From positions 4,464,001 to 4,528,000 of the forward strand of contig NZ_CP034539.1 of assembly GCF_003963535.1 (NCBI RefSeq): a DNA stretch of 64,000 bases, written 5' to 3'. Origin of the DNA: Streptomyces cyaneochromogenes (GTDB lineage: Bacteria; Actinomycetota; Actinomycetes; Streptomycetales; Streptomycetaceae). The stretch's first letter is position 1. Each line of letters opens with the position of its first letter. Position numbers and translations under genes: made by a program. This document shows, piece by piece, positions 7,743-15,858 of the stretch. The notes beneath the pieces were generated by a model. The model was not told the DNA's origin. It saw only the letters and a program-made list of their open reading frames with translations, and did not search any database.

Positions 7743-8387
7743 GTGACCATCAACAGGCCGGGGCTGCCCGGGGATCTGCCGTCGGCGGAGGTGCTGTGGG
7801 CGCGCTGGGCGCTCATCGCCGTGCTGGAGGCCACCACGGCCGACGAGGAGGCAGGCCCTCATCGCACGGGAACCTGGGTGGACGACGGGGGGCTCCATCT
7901 GGACGACGCCGGCTGCACGTGGTGGGGCTTCGCACAGCGGGGCGAGGGGCGCTACGTGCTCTTCGGCGAGGACGAGTCCAGCGGCGCCAAGTGGCACAAG
8001 CCGCCGGTCGACATGCTCGCCGGCGCCCCCGACTGGCTCCCCCACGAGGAGTTGCGGGACCTGCTGAAGGGCTGGCAACTGGGCTGTGTCTACTGGTACG
8101 AGAAAGGCACCTGGGCCCGGGCCCCGTACCCGGCGACCCTGGACGACGACGGGCTCGACTGCGGTATGAGCCGCTTCGTCGACAGGAAGGAGGTGCTGTG
8201 GACGGTCGGCGACGAGGACCACGGCGCCCTGCCGGACCACGACGCCGAGACACTGCTGGGCCACGCCGAGGGCTACCGGCTGACGCCGGACCTCCTGATG
8301 TCCCTCGTCACTGAGCCCGACTGGCGGGAACTGGACCGGCCCGCCATGACCAGGGCACTGGAACGCGTGGGCCTGAACCGGGCGTAG
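7743..8387 (+). CDS. Hypothetical protein
   Basis: A 214-residue acidic soluble protein, rich in Trp and Asp, with GTG start at 7743 and GGAGAACGC just before it. It reads MTINRPGLPGDLPSAEVLW and continues through HLDDAGCTWWGFAQRGEGRYVLFGEDES. No signal peptide, membrane segment or catalytic motif is apparent. I do not recognise the family. It stands alone between the methyltransferase gene and a convergent TetR gene, so context gives no role. Confidence 0.72.
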   Translation: MTINRPGLPGDLPSAEVLWARWALIAVLEATTADEEAGPHRTGTWVDDGGLHLDDAGCTWWGFAQRGEGRYVLFGEDESSGAKWHKPPVDMLAGAPDWLPHEELRDLLKGWQLGCVYWYEKGTWARAPYPATLDDDGLDCGMSRFVDRKEVLWTVGDEDHGALPDHDAETLLGHAEGYRLTPDLLMSLVTEPDWRELDRPAMTRALERVGLNRA

Positions 8388-8443
8388 GCACGCCGGGTCC
8401 TCGTCCCCCCGGCGGGGCGGTGGCCGCATCTGTCGGACCGCGG

Positions 8444-9214
8444 CTATCGGGAACGGCTCTCGACGAGGTGGGTGAGGCCGTCCAGGACGCGCTGCAGCCC
8501 GAAGTTGAAGGCGTATTCGGGGTTGTACACGCCCTGGTGAGCTTCGCCCGCGGCCCTTCCGACCCGGGCCGCGAGGGGGAACCGGGCAGGATCGAAGACC
8601 CTGGCCAGAAGGGGCGCGTTGGCGGCCCACCACTGCTCGTCGGACATGGCGCTGTCGCGGGTGGCGGCCTGGTTGTCGAGGTCGGCGCGGGCGACGGACT
8701 GGACGAAGCCGAGCAGGAACGTGAGGGCCGCGTCCATCTCGACGTCGTCGAGCCCGAGGCCGTCGAACGCGGCCAGTTCGTGTTCGTACTTGGCCATGAG
8801 CCCGGGGCCGAGCGGCGGGCGCGTGGTGGGCAGGGTCGCCACCCAGGGGTGGCGCCGGTACAGGTCGCGGTTCTCACGCGCGACGGCCTCCACCCTCGTC
8901 CCCCACGGGGCGGCCGTGTGATCGGCACGCGGCATCTGCAGATAGGCGGCGTCCAGCATGAGGTCGAGCAACTCCGCCTTGCCCGGGACGTATGTGTAGA
9001 TCGTCATCGGCGTGACGCCCAGCTGCTGGGCGACGCTGCGCATGGTCAGGGCGTCCAGCCCACCGGAGTCGGCGAGTTCGATGGCGGCCTGGACGACGGC
9101 GTCGACCGTCAAGCCCTGCTTGGGGCCACGCCGCGGGCCACCCTTTCCGGGCTCGCGCCACAGCAGTTCCAGAGTGCGAGCGGGGTCGGCCGCACCGCTT
9201 CGTTCCTTGGCCAT
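8444..9214 (-). CDS. TetR/AcrR family repressor (TetR_C type)
   Basis: A 256-residue regulator. The N-terminal HTH is seen in AAIELADSGGLDALTMRSVAQQLGVTPMTIYTYV near residues 40-75, after a positively charged arm. The remaining 170 residues form the all-alpha ligand-binding domain that resembles tetracycline-repressor C-domains. The start at 9214 (MAKERSGAA) has GGAG four bases upstream; ATG 9223 is in frame but too close to its own ribosome site. It is transcribed away from the VOC gene at 9317, and a 22-bp palindrome covering a perfect TATAAT lies between them, so it very likely represses both genes. The inducer is unknown. Confidence 0.9.
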   Translation of the reverse strand: MAKERSGAADPARTLELLWREPGKGGPRRGPKQGLTVDAVVQAAIELADSGGLDALTMRSVAQQLGVTPMTIYTYVPGKAELLDLMLDAAYLQMPRADHTAAPWGTRVEAVARENRDLYRRHPWVATLPTTRPPLGPGLMAKYEHELAAFDGLGLDDVEMDAALTFLLGFVQSVARADLDNQAATRDSAMSDEQWWAANAPLLARVFDPARFPLAARVGRAAGEAHQGVYNPEYAFNFGLQRVLDGLTHLVESRSR

Positions 9215-9259
9215 GCGCTCCATCTTCCCCTGAGGTCCGCCAACCCCACGCCCTAAACT

Positions 9260-9281
9260 CCGTACTATGTATAATGTACGG
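9260..9281. promoter_or_regulatory. TetR operator with consensus -10 inside it
   Basis: CCGTAC (9260-9265) and GTACGG (9276-9281) form an inverted repeat around TATAAT at 9270-9275. The TATAAT is a perfect sigma-70 -10 box, rare in this GC-rich genome, and is placed to drive the VOC gene, whose ATG is at 9317. A dimeric TetR protein bound here would cover the RNA polymerase site. Confidence 0.7.
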
Positions 9282-9316
9282 CATACAGAGATTGCTCTCG
9301 AGCTCCAGGAGAAGCC

Positions 9317-9688
9317 ATGAAGATCACTTCCAGCGCCGTCTCCCTGACCGTCGACGACGTGCCCGCCTCCGCCGCATTCCTGACCAGGCACTTCGGCTTC
9401 CGGGAGGCCATGGCCGCCGAAGGCTTCGCGTCCCTGGTCCACGAGGACGCCGTCAACGTGATCTTTCTGCAGCGCGGCATCGAGGTGCTGCCCGAGGGGG
9501 TCAGGGACCAGCACGCCGCGGGCGTGATCACCGCGTTCACCGTCGCCGACCTGGACGCCGAATACGAGCGGCTGCGGAGCGAAGGCGTCTCCATCACCAT
9601 GCCGCTGCGCGAGGAGCCGTGGGGCGAGCGCCTCTTCCAGGTCACCGACCCGAACGGCGTGATCCTCCAGCTCGTCGCCTGGGCCTGA
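9317..9688 (+). CDS. VOC (glyoxalase/bleomycin-resistance) family protein
   Basis: A 123-residue protein with two beta-alpha-beta-beta-beta units: VSLTVDDVPASAAFLTRHFGF in the first and GVITAFTVADLDAEYERL with FQVTDPNGVILQLVAWA in the second. AGGAG is well placed before the ATG. Members act as small metal-dependent lyases or dioxygenases or bind and sequester toxic ligands. Divergent pairing with a TetR gene and a strong controlled promoter suggest an inducible defence or detoxification role (inference). Confidence 0.88.
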   Translation: MKITSSAVSLTVDDVPASAAFLTRHFGFREAMAAEGFASLVHEDAVNVIFLQRGIEVLPEGVRDQHAAGVITAFTVADLDAEYERLRSEGVSITMPLREEPWGERLFQVTDPNGVILQLVAWA

Positions 9689-9731
9689 TCGGCCCGGGCC
9701 CAGATACCGGCACCAGCACCGGCCCCGGAAC

Positions 9732-11036
9732 TCAGGCCGCGGCCACACCGTCCGCCGTACGCCGCCGGATCACCAGCACCATCAGCGTCGCCGCCGCGCA
9801 CAGCGCCCCCGACGAGTACCAGACCATGTCGTACGTCCCGAAGACGTCCCGCGCGACCCCGCCGAGGAAGGCCACCAGCGCGGCGCCGACCTGATGGGAG
9901 GCGAGGACCCAGCCGAAGACGATCGCGCTGTCGTCGCCGTACTGCTCCCGGCACAGGGCGACCGTGGGCGGGACGGTGGCGACCCAGTCGAGGCCGTAGA
10001 AGACGATGAAGAAGATCATCGGCGGATGGACGCTCGGGGCCATCAGCATCGGCAGGAACAGCAACGAGATCCCGCGCAGCGCGTAGTACACCGCGAGCAG
10101 CCGGCGCGCCTCGAAGCGGTCGGTGAGCCAGCCGGAGGCGATCGTGCCGACCACGTCGAACACGCCGATGACCGCGAGCAGCGAGGCGGCGGCCTGGATC
10201 GGCATGTGGTGGTCCTGGGCGGCGGGCACGAAGTGGGTCTGGATCAGGCCGTTGGTGGAGGCGCCGCAGATCGCGAAGGAGCCGGCCAGCAGCCAGAAGG
10301 GGCCGGTGCGGGCCGCCGAGAAAAGCACCGTGACCGCCCGGCGCGCGGCGCCCGGCACGGGCGGCGGCTTGGGCACGAACTCCTTCGCGCCGTACGGCTT
10401 CAGGCCGACGTCGGCCGGATGGTCGCGCAGCAGCAGCCAGACGAAGGGGACGACCGCGAGGGCGGCCAGGGCCACCGTCACCGCGGCCGGGCGCCAGTCG
10501 TGCTCGTCCACCAGCCAGGACAGCACGGGCAGGAAGATCAACTGACCGGAGGCCGAGGCCGCGGTGAGGATGCCGGTGACCAGGCCGCGCCGCTCGGTGA
10601 ACCAGCGGTTGGTGACCGTCGCGGCGAAGGCCAGCGCCATCGAACCGGTGCCGAGGCCCACCAGCAGACCCCAGCACAGCAGCAGTTGCCAGGCCGCCGT
10701 CATCCAGTACGTCAGGCCCGAGCCGAGCGCGATCACGCTGAGCGCGACGGCGACCACACGCCGGATGCCGAAGCGGTCCATCAGGGCGGCGGCGAACGGG
10801 GCGGTGAGCCCGTACAGCGCGAGGTTGATCGACACCGCGGCGCTGATCGTGCCGCGTGACCAGCCGAACTCCTGGTGCAGCGGGTCGATGAGCAGGCCCG
10901 GCAGGGAGCGGAAGGCGGCGGCGCCGATGATCGTGACGAAGGCGACGGCGGCGACGAACCACGCACGGTGGATGCGGTGCCTTCTGATCGGCCGGGTGTC
11001 CTCTGCGGCCGCTGCCGTCTCGGTTGTCTGGGTCAC
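9732..11036 (-). CDS. MFS transporter, oxalate/formate or monocarboxylate-like
   Basis: A 434-residue protein with 12 predicted membrane helices and a cytoplasmic loop after helix 6 that is rich in Lys and Pro (EFVPKPPPVPG). The inter-helix motif DRFGIRRVVAVAL and the second-half equivalent DRFEARRLLAVYY mark the major facilitator fold. WFTERRGLVTGILTAASASGQL is characteristic of the OFA/MCT group that imports or exchanges organic anions. GTG 11036 is the first usable in-frame start. It is divergent from the GlxA-type regulator gene at 11109, which is the obvious candidate to control it. Confidence 0.85.
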   Translation of the reverse strand: MTQTTETAAAAEDTRPIRRHRIHRAWFVAAVAFVTIIGAAAFRSLPGLLIDPLHQEFGWSRGTISAAVSINLALYGLTAPFAAALMDRFGIRRVVAVALSVIALGSGLTYWMTAAWQLLLCWGLLVGLGTGSMALAFAATVTNRWFTERRGLVTGILTAASASGQLIFLPVLSWLVDEHDWRPAAVTVALAALAVVPFVWLLLRDHPADVGLKPYGAKEFVPKPPPVPGAARRAVTVLFSAARTGPFWLLAGSFAICGASTNGLIQTHFVPAAQDHHMPIQAAASLLAVIGVFDVVGTIASGWLTDRFEARRLLAVYYALRGISLLFLPMLMAPSVHPPMIFFIVFYGLDWVATVPPTVALCREQYGDDSAIVFGWVLASHQVGAALVAFLGGVARDVFGTYDMVWYSSGALCAAATLMVLVIRRRTADGVAAA

Positions 11037-11108
11037 GACATAGAGCTTCAGGCCTGCGATCGGTCCGCAACGAGTGGCCGGGAGGACAGCATTCGTTAGG
11101 ATCGGGCC

Positions 11109-12182
11109 ATGGATACGGCCACCAGCGCGGCGCCCGCCCGGCAGGAACACGCTCGGCAGGAACACGCTCGGCAGGACCCCTTTCGCCCGCACCGCGTCGT
11201 CGTGCTCGCTCTCGACGGCGCCCTCCCCTTCGAACTGGGCATCCCGCACCGCATCTTCGGCCGCCCCAGGGACGCCCGGGGCCGGCGTCTGTACGAGGTC
11301 GTCACCTGCTCGATCCGGCCGCCGGGCCCGGTGCAGACGGACGCCGACTTCGCCATCCAGGTCGAGCACGGCCCGGAGGCGCTGGCCACCGCGGACACCG
11401 TCGTCGTCCCGGCGTCGTACGAACTCGGCCCGGTCTTCGAGCAGGGAGTCCTCACCGACGACCTGGCCGCCGCCCTCGCCCACATCCGCCCCGGCACCCG
11501 GCTCACCTCCATCTGCACGGGCGTGTACGTCCTCGCCGCCGCCGGCTACCTGGACGGCCGTCCCGCCACGACGCACTGGGCCGACGCCGAGCGCTTCCAG
11601 GAGCTGTTCCCGAAGATCGAGGTCGACCCGGACGTCCTGTTCATCGACGACGGCGACGTCCTCACCTCGGCCGGCGTCGCGGCCGGGATCGACCTGTGTC
11701 TGCACATCGTCCGCCGCGACCACGGCACGGCGATCGCCAACGAAGTGGCCCGCCGCACCGTCGTACCGCCCCACCGGGACGGCGGCCAGGCCCAGTACAT
11801 CCACCGGCCGGTCCCCGACCCGCAGCAGGCGTCCACGACCACGGCCCGCGCCTGGGCCCTCGGCCGGCTCCACGAGCCGATCCAGCTGCGCGACATGGCG
11901 GACCAGGAGTCCATGTCCGTACGGACCTTCACGCGCCGCTTCCGCGAGGAGGTCGGCGTCAGCCCCGGCCAGTGGCTCACCCAGCAGCGGGTGGAACGCG
12001 CCCGGCACCTGCTGGAGTCCACCGACCTCTCCGTCGACCAAGTCGCCCGGGACGCCGGCTTCGGCACGGCCCAGTCGATGCGACAGCACCTACAGACGGC
12101 GCTCGGTGTCACACCCACCAGCTATCGGCGCACCTTCCGCGCCGGGAGCCGTGACGACGTCCGGGCCCACGGCGGCACTTGA
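11109..12182 (+). CDS. GlxA family transcriptional regulator (DJ-1/PfpI plus AraC domains)
   Basis: A 357-residue regulator. Residues about 30-195 form a DJ-1/PfpI-like amidotransferase fold (VVVLALDGALPFELGIP, SICTGVYVLAAAGYLDGRPATTHW with the Cys in the nucleophile elbow). Residues about 240-345 are an AraC DNA-binding domain (MSVRTFTRRFREEVGVSPGQ and a second HTH). The extreme N-terminus carries a 15-base direct repeat encoding RQEHA twice, a sign of slippage. It is divergent from the MFS gene, and its last 93 bases overlap the end of the convergent MFS gene at 12090. It likely controls the adjacent transporter (inference). Confidence 0.88.
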   Translation: MDTATSAAPARQEHARQEHARQDPFRPHRVVVLALDGALPFELGIPHRIFGRPRDARGRRLYEVVTCSIRPPGPVQTDADFAIQVEHGPEALATADTVVVPASYELGPVFEQGVLTDDLAAALAHIRPGTRLTSICTGVYVLAAAGYLDGRPATTHWADAERFQELFPKIEVDPDVLFIDDGDVLTSAGVAAGIDLCLHIVRRDHGTAIANEVARRTVVPPHRDGGQAQYIHRPVPDPQQASTTTARAWALGRLHEPIQLRDMADQESMSVRTFTRRFREEVGVSPGQWLTQQRVERARHLLESTDLSVDQVARDAGFGTAQSMRQHLQTALGVTPTSYRRTFRAGSRDDVRAHGGT

Positions 12183-13373
12183 GGTGTCTGCCCTTGAGGC
12201 GTCTGTCCTCGAGGCGTCCCTGCGGGCCTCTCCCCACCAGCCGAGCACGGTCAGCACCAGCGTCAGCTGCACTCCGGCCAGGATGGCCGTGGACGGCGTC
12301 ACCACCTGGAGCAGGCCGCCCGCGAGGGAACCCGTCGCCGCGTAGCCCGCGCCCGCGGCCGCGTACAGCACGGAGTACCCGGCGGCCAGGGCGCTCGGCG
12401 GCAACGCCTCACGCAGGGACAGGTTGCGGGTGATCAGCGCGCCCGACTGGAGCATGCCGGCCAGGACGAGGGCGATCGCGATCCCGGCCGCGCCCGGTAT
12501 CAGCGCGGCGAGGGACACGAAGACCGACATCCCGCACATCAGCACCACACTGCGCGCGCGGAGCCGCCCCGGCCACGATCTCAGGCCGTACAGGAACGCC
12601 CCGAGCCCCGCCCCGAGGGCCATGCCCGCCAGCATCGGGCCGGACCAGCCCACGCCGATGCCGCGCTGTTCGAGCAGGGCGGGCAGGGTGAGTTCGGACA
12701 GGCCCAGCAAGGTGATGCTGGCCGCGCCCGTGACGTACACCGGCCAGGCGCGTATCAGCACGCGAGTCCTGGCCCGGCCCGCCTCCCCCTCCTGCTCCCC
12801 GTTCGACCAGCCGGCCGGCAGCGCCAGCTGGCCCACGATCGACGACGCCATCAGCACGCCCGCGAGCAGCAGTGGCACACGTGGCGCCACCCCGAGGGCG
12901 AGGCCGGCCACCGCGACCGGGGAGACGGCCCACACGCCGGACATCAGCATCGACTCGGCCGACAGCGCCTGCGCCACGGCGCGCTCCGGGACCAGCGAGG
13001 TCAGCAGCGCCCGCTGACCACCGGCGGTCGCGGCCGGCGCCCCACCGGCCAGGAACGCGAACGCCCCCAGCACCAGGGGGTGCGCCCCGGCCAGCACCCC
13101 GAGCCCCGCGAACCCCACCGTCCCGCCCGCGAGCCCGGCGACCAGATGGCGCCGGCCGCGCGCCGGGTCCAGCCGCATCCCGAGGACCGGGGCGGCGATG
13201 ATCTCGCCGAGCACATAGGCGGCCGCGAGCGTCGCCCCCAGCGTGTAGCCGCCGGGCCGCTCCCGCACCAGGAACACCAGAGCCAACGGCGTCATGGCGA
13301 CCGGCATACGAGAGGCGACGGCGGTGCAGGCCCAGATCAGGACCTGCTTGGAGGCGACGTCTCGATAGGTCAT
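12090..13373 (-). CDS. MFS transporter
   Basis: A 427-residue protein with about 12 hydrophobic helices, beginning MTYRDVASKQVLIWACTAVASRMP. The PMAL...FLVRERPGGYTLGATLAAAYVLGEIIAAPVLG region fits actinobacterial MFS exporters of the chloramphenicol/arabinose type. No ribosome site precedes ATG 13373; GTG 13397 is a possible alternative. The C-terminal tail (ASRTDASRADTSS) is encoded by a 15-bp triplicate repeat that also covers the stop of the opposing GlxA gene. The genes overlap by 93 bases tail to tail, so the last 30 residues are probably dispensable. Substrate unknown. Confidence 0.82.
   Translation of the reverse strand: MTYRDVASKQVLIWACTAVASRMPVAMTPLALVFLVRERPGGYTLGATLAAAYVLGEIIAAPVLGMRLDPARGRRHLVAGLAGGTVGFAGLGVLAGAHPLVLGAFAFLAGGAPAATAGGQRALLTSLVPERAVAQALSAESMLMSGVWAVSPVAVAGLALGVAPRVPLLLAGVLMASSIVGQLALPAGWSNGEQEGEAGRARTRVLIRAWPVYVTGAASITLLGLSELTLPALLEQRGIGVGWSGPMLAGMALGAGLGAFLYGLRSWPGRLRARSVVLMCGMSVFVSLAALIPGAAGIAIALVLAGMLQSGALITRNLSLREALPPSALAAGYSVLYAAAGAGYAATGSLAGGLLQVVTPSTAILAGVQLTLVLTVLGWWGEARRDASRTDASRADTSSAAVGPDVVTAPGAEGAPIAGGCDTERRL
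12178..12222. repeat. Three 15-bp tandem repeats across two overlapping gene ends
   Basis: Units at 12178-12192, 12193-12207 and 12208-12222 (consensus CTTGAGGCGTCTGTC). The first unit contains the stop codon of the GlxA-type gene, and all three encode the tail of the MFS transporter on the other strand. Unit length is a multiple of three, so copy-number change keeps the transporter frame. Confidence 0.75.
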
Positions 13374-13521
13374 GGAGATGAAGGTAAGCGCCCTCACTGA
13401 CAACCCGGCAGTTGTTTTCCGGGCCTGTGGAAAACGGCGCCGGACCACCTCGCAGCCCCCGGAGAGCCAACCGTCTCCGAGCCGGAGGACCAGCCGCCCC
13501 GGATCCGGAAAGCCGGCCGCC

Positions 13522-14571
13522 TCAGAAGGTCAGCACCCCCCGAGCCACCTTCCCCGCCTCCGCATCTGCCGCCGCCCTCTCGAACTCCTCGACCGGATAC
13601 GTCTCCGTCACCAACTCGTCCAGCAGCAGCCGCCCCTCCCGGTACAGGTCGGCGTACAGCGCGATGTCCCGCTGTGGTCTGGACGACCCGTACCGGCACC
13701 CCAGGATCGACTTGTCCAGGTACATGGACGACACGAGGAAGGAGGCCTCGGCGCCGGCCGGCGGTACCCCCAGCAGGACCGCCTGCCCGTGCCGGTCGAG
13801 CAGATCGACGGCCGCCCGGATCAGCTCGACGCGCCCCACGCACTCGAAGGCATGGTCCGCCCCCGTGGGCAGCAGCTCGCGCACCCCCTCGACCGACGTC
13901 AGGAAGTCGGTCGCCCCGAACCGCCGTGCCACCGCCTCCTTCGCCGGATTGGCGTCGACGGCGACGATCCGCAGCGCACCCGCGATCCGCGCCCCCTGAA
14001 GGACGTTGAGCCCGATGCCCCCGGTACCGATGACGAGCACGCTGTCCCCACGGTCCACCTTGGCCCGGTTCAGCACGGCGCCCACCCCGGTCAGCACCCC
14101 GCATCCGATGAGCGCCGCCGAGGGCATGGGAATGTCCTTCGGGATCCGGACCACCTGCACGGCCTTCACCACGGTCCGCTCGGCGAAAGCCGAGTTGGAC
14201 GCGAACTGGAAGACGGGCCGCCCTCCTCGGGCGAACGGCTGCCCGGGCCGCCCGATCGCCTGCCGGCACATGGTCGGCCGCCCCCGATCACACTCGGCGC
14301 AGGTACCGCAGTTGGCCAGGGTGGACAGGGCCACATGGTCCCCGGGTGCGACATGGGTGACCCCCACACCCACCGCTTCGACCACCCCCGCCCCTTCATG
14401 CCCCAGCACCACAGGAACGGGGAAAGGTATGGTCCCGTCCACCACAGACAGATCGCTGTGGCACAACCCAGCGGCCGAGACCCCGACCATCACCTCACCC
14501 GGCCCGGGATCCCGCACCTCCAGGTCGTACGCGACCTCGACCCGCTTCCCGTCGAACACCACGCCGCGCAT
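13522..14571 (-). CDS. Zn-dependent alcohol dehydrogenase (class III-like MDR)
   Basis: A 349-residue medium-chain dehydrogenase. Catalytic zinc ligands are visible in LCHSDLSVVDG (Cys) and GHEGAGVVEAVG (His-Glu). The structural zinc motif is the Cys cluster NCGTCAECDRGRPTMC near residues 90-105. The NAD-binding GTGGIGLNVLQGARIAG sits near residue 180. ATG 14571 overlaps the stop of the acyl-CoA dehydrogenase gene as ATGA, so it is the last gene of an SDR-acyl-CoA dehydrogenase-alcohol dehydrogenase unit. It probably oxidises an alcohol or hydroxymethyl intermediate to an aldehyde (inference). Confidence 0.88.
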   Translation of the reverse strand: MRGVVFDGKRVEVAYDLEVRDPGPGEVMVGVSAAGLCHSDLSVVDGTIPFPVPVVLGHEGAGVVEAVGVGVTHVAPGDHVALSTLANCGTCAECDRGRPTMCRQAIGRPGQPFARGGRPVFQFASNSAFAERTVVKAVQVVRIPKDIPMPSAALIGCGVLTGVGAVLNRAKVDRGDSVLVIGTGGIGLNVLQGARIAGALRIVAVDANPAKEAVARRFGATDFLTSVEGVRELLPTGADHAFECVGRVELIRAAVDLLDRHGQAVLLGVPPAGAEASFLVSSMYLDKSILGCRYGSSRPQRDIALYADLYREGRLLLDELVTETYPVEEFERAAADAEAGKVARGVLTF

Positions 14572-15722
14572 CACACAACCCCCTTGGGTTCCCTGGGCAG
14601 CCCGAGCACCCGCTCGGCGATGATCGTGCGCTGTATCTGGTCCGACCCGCCGTAGATGGTGTCGGCCCGGGAGAACAGGAACAGATGCTGTGCCTCGTCG
14701 AGTTCGTACGGCGCGGAGGGCGACCACTGCACCGGCCCGACCCCCGCCGCGGCCCCCCGCACCTGCATCGCCAGCTCCCCGAGCCGCTGATGCCAGCCAC
14801 CCCACAGCAGCTTGGCCGCACTGGGCGCACCCGCGTCCCCGCCCCGCCCCAGCGTGCGCAGCGCGTTCCACCGCATCACCCGCAGCTCGGCCCACTGCCG
14901 CACCAGCCGCTCCCGCACGACCGGATCACCCACAGCACCCGACCGCACGGCCGCCTCCACGACCCGCCCCAGCTCCTGCGCGAACCCGATCTGCTGGGCA
15001 AGCGTGGACACCCCTCGCTCGAACCCGAGCAGCCCCATCGCCACCGTCCACCCCGCTCCCTCACCCCCGACGACGTGCTCCACGCGCGCGTGCGCACCGT
15101 CGAAGAACACCTCGTTGAAGTCGCTGGTGCCGGTCATCTGCCGGATGGGCCGCACCTCGATACGCCCCGGCTGGTCCATGGGAACCAGCAGAAAGGTCAG
15201 CCCATGGTGCCGGGTCGAGTCCGGATCCGTCCGGGCGAGAACGAAGCACCAGTCGGCCTCACGAGCGAGCGAGGTCCAGATCTTCTGCCCGGTGACCCGG
15301 TACGTCCCGTCGGAGCCGAGGTCGGCCTTCGTACGAACCCCCGCGAGGTCGGACCCGGCACCGGGTTCGCTGTACCCCTGGCACCAGAGCTCCTCACCGA
15401 CGGCGATCGGCGGAAGAAAGCGAGCCTTCTGCTCGTCGGTCCCGTGGGCCAGGAGAGTGGGCCCCAACAGGTTCTCCCCGATGTGCCCGGAACGCGGCGG
15501 CGCCCCGCACCGGGCGTATTCCTCGGCCCAGACGACCTGTTGAGTCAGCGTGGCGGACCGATTCCCGTACCCGCCCTCGGCCCATCCGAGCCCGATCCAT
15601 CCGGCTTTCCCGAGGGTGCGTTCCCAGGTACGACGCTCCTGAGCACCCGCAACATGCTCGGAGAGCCACGCCCTGACCTCCTCCCGAAACGCCCTATCCT
15701 CAGCGGTGAATCCAAAGTCCAC
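14571..15722 (-). CDS. Acyl-CoA dehydrogenase
   Basis: A 383-residue FAD enzyme. Conserved FAD and substrate segments are EELWCQGYSEPGAGSDLAGVRTKA, VTGQKIWTSLAREADWCFVLART and the C-terminal YGGSDQIQRTIIAERVLGLPRE, which is the form seen in actinobacterial dehydrogenases of steroid-like and other bulky acyl-CoAs. It starts MDFGFTAEDRAFREEVRAWL at ATG 15722 after AGGGACCTCC. The downstream alcohol dehydrogenase overlaps by four bases. It is separated from the upstream SDR gene by 133 bases that contain a dispersed hairpin repeat, so read-through from the SDR promoter may be partial. Confidence 0.9.
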   Translation of the reverse strand: MDFGFTAEDRAFREEVRAWLSEHVAGAQERRTWERTLGKAGWIGLGWAEGGYGNRSATLTQQVVWAEEYARCGAPPRSGHIGENLLGPTLLAHGTDEQKARFLPPIAVGEELWCQGYSEPGAGSDLAGVRTKADLGSDGTYRVTGQKIWTSLAREADWCFVLARTDPDSTRHHGLTFLLVPMDQPGRIEVRPIRQMTGTSDFNEVFFDGAHARVEHVVGGEGAGWTVAMGLLGFERGVSTLAQQIGFAQELGRVVEAAVRSGAVGDPVVRERLVRQWAELRVMRWNALRTLGRGGDAGAPSAAKLLWGGWHQRLGELAMQVRGAAAGVGPVQWSPSAPYELDEAQHLFLFSRADTIYGGSDQIQRTIIAERVLGLPREPKGVV

Positions 15723-15756
15723 AGGGACCTCCTAGGAACCGGTCAGATATCCCACC

Positions 15757-15858
15757 TTCAGGGGCGCGGGGCTGTATCGAACTGCGGCTCCGCCGCGTGG
15801 GCGCGACCAGCCACACACAACCCGCAGCCGCCCTCCCAGAACGCCCCCCGAGCTCTTA
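15757..15858. repeat. Dispersed palindromic intergenic repeat, copy R1
   Basis: A roughly 100-base element starting AGGGGCGCGGGGCTGTATCG and passing through GCGGCTCCGCCGCGTGGGCG, CCAGCCACACACAACCCGCA and GAGCTCTTAGGCG. Related copies lie at 26290, 33771, 36259 and 52947. GCGGCTCCGCCGC is itself a short hairpin. The element ends on the stop codon of the SDR gene (TTA read on minus) and may act as its terminator. Confidence 0.75.

Noticed and set aside
15721-15760. An extra CTGAC-N5-GTCAG site before the acyl-CoA dehydrogenase at 15722
   Set aside because: Only the half-site GGTCAGAT is present at 15741-15748; the second half is missing.
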